Source of the DNA: Varroa destructor
Taxonomy: Eukaryota > Arthropoda > Arachnida > Mesostigmata > Varroidae
Direction of reading: 5' to 3'
DNA length: 64,000 nucleotides
NCBI RefSeq assembly: GCF_002443255.2
Contig: NW_019211455.1
Span: forward strand, 19,257,126 to 19,321,125
In this document: piece after piece, positions 60,840 through 64,000 of the stretch
Position numbering within the stretch: position 1 is the first letter of the stretch
Layout: each line of letters begins with the position of its first letter
Translations under genes and position numbers: made by a program
The notes under the pieces: generated by a model
Told to the model about the DNA's origin: nothing
The model's input: the letters and a program-made list of their open reading frames with translations, nothing else
Database searches by the model: none

Positions 60840-63500
60840 CGGTAATTGTAATAAAAGGATATGTGTTCAACAGGTGATCTAGTACGACAACAACGATAAA
60901 ACGATAAACAATTAGCGGAGAAATTTGAGCAGACTGGAAAATGACCGGGTGCTATAGTCACACACTTTATCATCGTACTATTAGCTGAAAAAAACGATAA
61001 AATATCGGAAGAACTGCTACTTGGCTCGAAACAAAATCCGGTAACAATGGGGACAGAAAAACACGGAAATCGAGCGGATTTGTACATTGCAACATAATCC
61101 ACAGACATGCATTTCATGTATGTAGTATGAAAGAGCTAATATAGTATGCAGAATAGCCGAGTTTGGATTGACCAGATCATCCTAAAAGTATAAGAGATTT
61201 ATTACATCTTAAATATCATTGTCTTATACAGACCGCTAAGAAAATCATAAATCTCTGTGACGTCTGGAATGCTATGCAACTTGCTACGATGGCATTATGA
61301 GAATTATCCAGAGAAAATAACGCTTCGTAGGCTTGCGTAAATATGTGAAAACATTTCATAAGCTGTGTACATGTCCTGACGTCTTAAATATGAGGCGATT
61401 TTTCGTGAGAATGCTTCTAAAAATACAGTCCTGGTTGACCATGCGCCTACTACGGCTATACCTGATTCCAGATGTGGCATCAATGATAAGTAATAATGAT
61501 GTTTCGTCTACTAATGCCTTTCTATTTAGCTATTTATATACTCAGACCCGTAGTTCATAAATCATGAATAATAGGAGAAAATAATAAAGAAGGCCAACGT
61601 TTTTCCATTTGTCTCAGGAAGCGCATTAACAGTCCGACCAACTTCTACCGTATGCCAATCTACGTATCTATTTGTAATTTTCATACTAAGAAAAAGACTC
61701 ATGAATAAGTTGAGTGACATCGGTAGTAGTGTACTCAATTGCAATTTTTCCTTAGATGAGCCAATAGCCTGCTCAGGAATGACCACCAAAGCCTTCATTC
61801 ATAGAACTCAAGCATCTTCTCCCAGATCAGCAGCAACAGCTACAACTTCGTTCGTGACGAAAGCTCTATGCCAGTAGTAAAACGCACGCTGATTTTGGTC
61901 AACATCTGCTGTTATCACCTGCAGACAAACTACTGTATAGAACCCGTAGTATTTCGCTGTGTGCGTGTATTCAATGCGCGTTTATTCCCCCTCCGTATTG
62001 CGATTATTAACCAGGAACTGCTATTTCGAACCTGATCCAAGATGACGTAGGGACTAGGAATTGTCCGGGACAACGATTTTTGACTTTGCTACGAAGGACA
62101 AGCCCCACTGTGGATAACGTGCAGGGTGTGAGCAGTCTATGACTGTGTCTATAGCTTGTAAGCTTCTAATTCTAAGGACAGCAGAATCATAGGCGCTTTG
62201 TAGGTACTAAGGGACACAGGGCTGAAATAGAGATTAGAGAAAGGAAAAGTGAGGGGATATTCGTCGAGAACTATGCACAATTGAAGAAAGAGACGCTATA
62301 ATCACCGCTGCGCCATCACTACTTCCATCGATAATCCGGGTTTCCTCTTCTGCGGCTTTACGAAAAGCCATTGAGTCACGTTTACTTCTTCGGCGGCTTG
62401 CGTTCATCTCATCGTATTTGGGTTAAACGACATACGGCCGCCATCCAGATACTGTCAAAAACAGTTCAAAAAGGACCCCAGATTAAGCATCATCAAATCC
62501 ATCCTGCATAACATCCACTATCTCTCCTACGTTCCTAGTCTGCTGTAGAGTCTACTACACCTAGTCACAATGCAATTTATTGAAGGTGAATTACTGGGCA
62601 TTGCTGATGGAGGGGTGACGGACGGCGGAGGTGGTGATGAAAGGAAGATGCATAATTCAAGCATAGAAAGATGTGATCACGTTGTCGCTCGCTATGAATG
62701 AGAGCCCGGCCGGAGTAGACCCGGGGGGAATTGGAAGGCACTACGAGAACCTGGTAGTCCGTATCTTTTTTCATACTAGAGGCAAAGTTCACACCGATTT
62801 GTTCGCGTATATTCAAATCTATACGCTGTGCGAGGACACAGAAATGGTTCTCTATAGCGGGATAGCATCTGTACAGTCGGTTGCATTTTTCACGTTCCTA
62901 TTTTTGTATAATTCTGACCTAGCCGTTTTCGAAAGGAAGAACAAATTGTGGGTTGTTCATGACCTTATCCATTATAGATCGTGGTGATTCAGCGAGCGCT
63001 TTCTCTCCGTATTTACAATATAATAATAATAATAAGAGTTGATCGCTCCCGATTGCATTTTGTATACTTATTTCAGGCATCGATAGTTAAATCGATTGAA
63101 TCTAAGTCAATTGATGCCAATCAGCATTATTCTATGAGCGATATGTGGGCTTCCCATTAACCAGGCCAGGATCTAACTAACAAGCAGATAAAAAAGCTAC
63201 TGATCGTAGACAATGCCTTACTAATTATTTTGAACTTGTCAACTTGGAGCTGTTGAGGCTGATGAGTCAAGTGATAATGCGTTACGAGCATAATGTCGGT
63301 TGGCTAGATTATCATTTTTGATAGGCGACTGCGACTTAATCGGATTTTATTTCGTTGATTGTATCGCATCTTTTACTTTACCAATATTTACCTATATTTA
63401 GTAATATTTATTTATTTATTCATAGGATATCAAGGTGCTGTAGCAGTCGAGCTTCTGTGAGCGTACTTCTATGCAGAAATTTGAGTTTAATATAAACGTT
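60840..63500. other. No confident gene
   Basis: AT-rich. The 104-codon frame at 62,673-62,987 (GTG start; GGIGRHYENLVVRIFFHTRG) reads protein-like but lacks splice or start support. Confidence 0.5.
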
Positions 63501-63513
63501 TAATTACAAACGT

Positions 63514-63750
63514 TTGAAGTTGGTGAGCACACGTAATTTACTGGCTTTACAAGCAGTTATCATCTGCGAGATTTTTAACATAGTAGCTCGAAAATTAGAA
63601 ATGACGAAAATTGCAAAGGGGACCCTCTCGTATTCGACAGAACTGGACGAGCGTATCCCATGCAGGCCTGGATCAATTGGATTTACTCATGACGGAGGCC
63701 ACATGGATCTGCAATTATTGTTTCTAATAGTACTTCTATCCTTAACTTAA
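63514..63750 (+). CDS. Weak coding candidate with hydrophobic C-terminus
   Basis: A 78-codon frame (TTG start; first ATG at 63,601) ends in GGHMDLQLLFLIVLLSLT and then stop. A hydrophobic tail after a short polar spacer is what a GPI-anchor signal or tail anchor looks like. The middle is charged (ARKLEMTKIAKG; STELDERIPCRPG). There is no recognised domain and no supporting splice site at its left edge. It would be a terminal exon if real. Confidence 0.15.
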   Translation: MKLVSTRNLLALQAVIICEIFNIVARKLEMTKIAKGTLSYSTELDERIPCRPGSIGFTHDGGHMDLQLLFLIVLLSLT

Positions 63751-64000
63751 AGCACACGATGAATTTTCGTACAGGGTAGTGCTACTTATTTTTACCGTTG
63801 TATTCGTTCGATCCGGTACCCTGCTTCGACAGCGCCGTTCACGTATCTAATCCACAGCTCCCTTAGAGAATTATCGAAATAGCAACGATATCGGTTACTG
63901 CTGGTTCAAATCTCACCGTTGTCAGACGCTGAACAAATGGTTTGTGAAAAAAGAAGGATAATTAGAAAAAGTTGATACCTGCAGTACATGCTGCCACAGT

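Noticed and set aside
1..64000. CRISPR arrays, rRNA, phage-like or bacterial gene clusters
   Set aside because: No regularly spaced repeats, no rRNA core sequences and no closely packed ORFs were seen.

Overview
The window looks like AT-leaning (roughly 42% GC by eye) animal nuclear DNA. It has no operon-like gene packing, no ribosome-binding-site spacing and no long uninterrupted genes. It has scattered microsatellites, poly-T runs, a 100-N assembly gap and the relic of a non-LTR retrotransposon (LINE) with an APE-type endonuclease. An arthropod is my best guess, possibly a mite or tick, but nothing read here fixes the species.

The only feature identified with real confidence is the LINE relic at about 18,840-20,690 (+ strand). 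It keeps a GDLNAH endonuclease motif, a reverse transcriptase core read in one frame from 19,731 to 20,201 with two in-frame stops (GNNISSLLF, YADE in place of YADD, FPYLGLVFSANG), and a thumb-like segment in another frame. It is dead: stops, frame changes and a shortened endonuclease-to-RT interval.

The rest is mostly intron-like or intergenic. At this base composition I estimate that dozens of stop-free frames of 60-100 codons arise by chance, so most long frames are not evidence of genes. I list only frames with something extra: a good splice donor, a strong start context, cysteine spacing, a signal-peptide-like segment or a composition unlike random translation. The best are a six-cysteine frame beside the gap (49,501-49,956, -), a Ser/Pro-rich frame (26,949-27,413, +), two abutting minus-strand frames totalling about 263 codons (21,192-21,982), and exon-like segments at 5,801-6,099, 35,134-35,298 and 60,621-60,788 (+). 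Several short minus-strand exon-like pieces with consensus donors (33.5, 31.7 and 29.1 kb) could belong to one long-intron gene, but their phases were not shown to fit. None matches a family I recognise, so functions are left blank.

Layout: 1-18.8 kb is mostly AT-rich non-coding DNA with a few weak exon candidates and one possible Ty1/copia protease scrap at 10.3-10.6 kb. The LINE relic occupies 18.8-20.7 kb, followed by the open minus-strand pair at 21.2-22.0 kb. The stretch 24.4-29.8 kb is GC-richer and holds most of the protein-like frames. From 30 to 49 kb it is AT-rich apart from GC-richer islands at about 41.7-43.2 and 45.0-45.9 kb. The gap at 50.0-50.15 kb is flanked by (CT)n on one side and (AG)n on the other. 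From 52 to 60.6 kb there are GC-richer islands with a CTG repeat. No CRISPR array, rRNA, convincing tRNA or complete gene, and no coherent new multi-gene system, was found.
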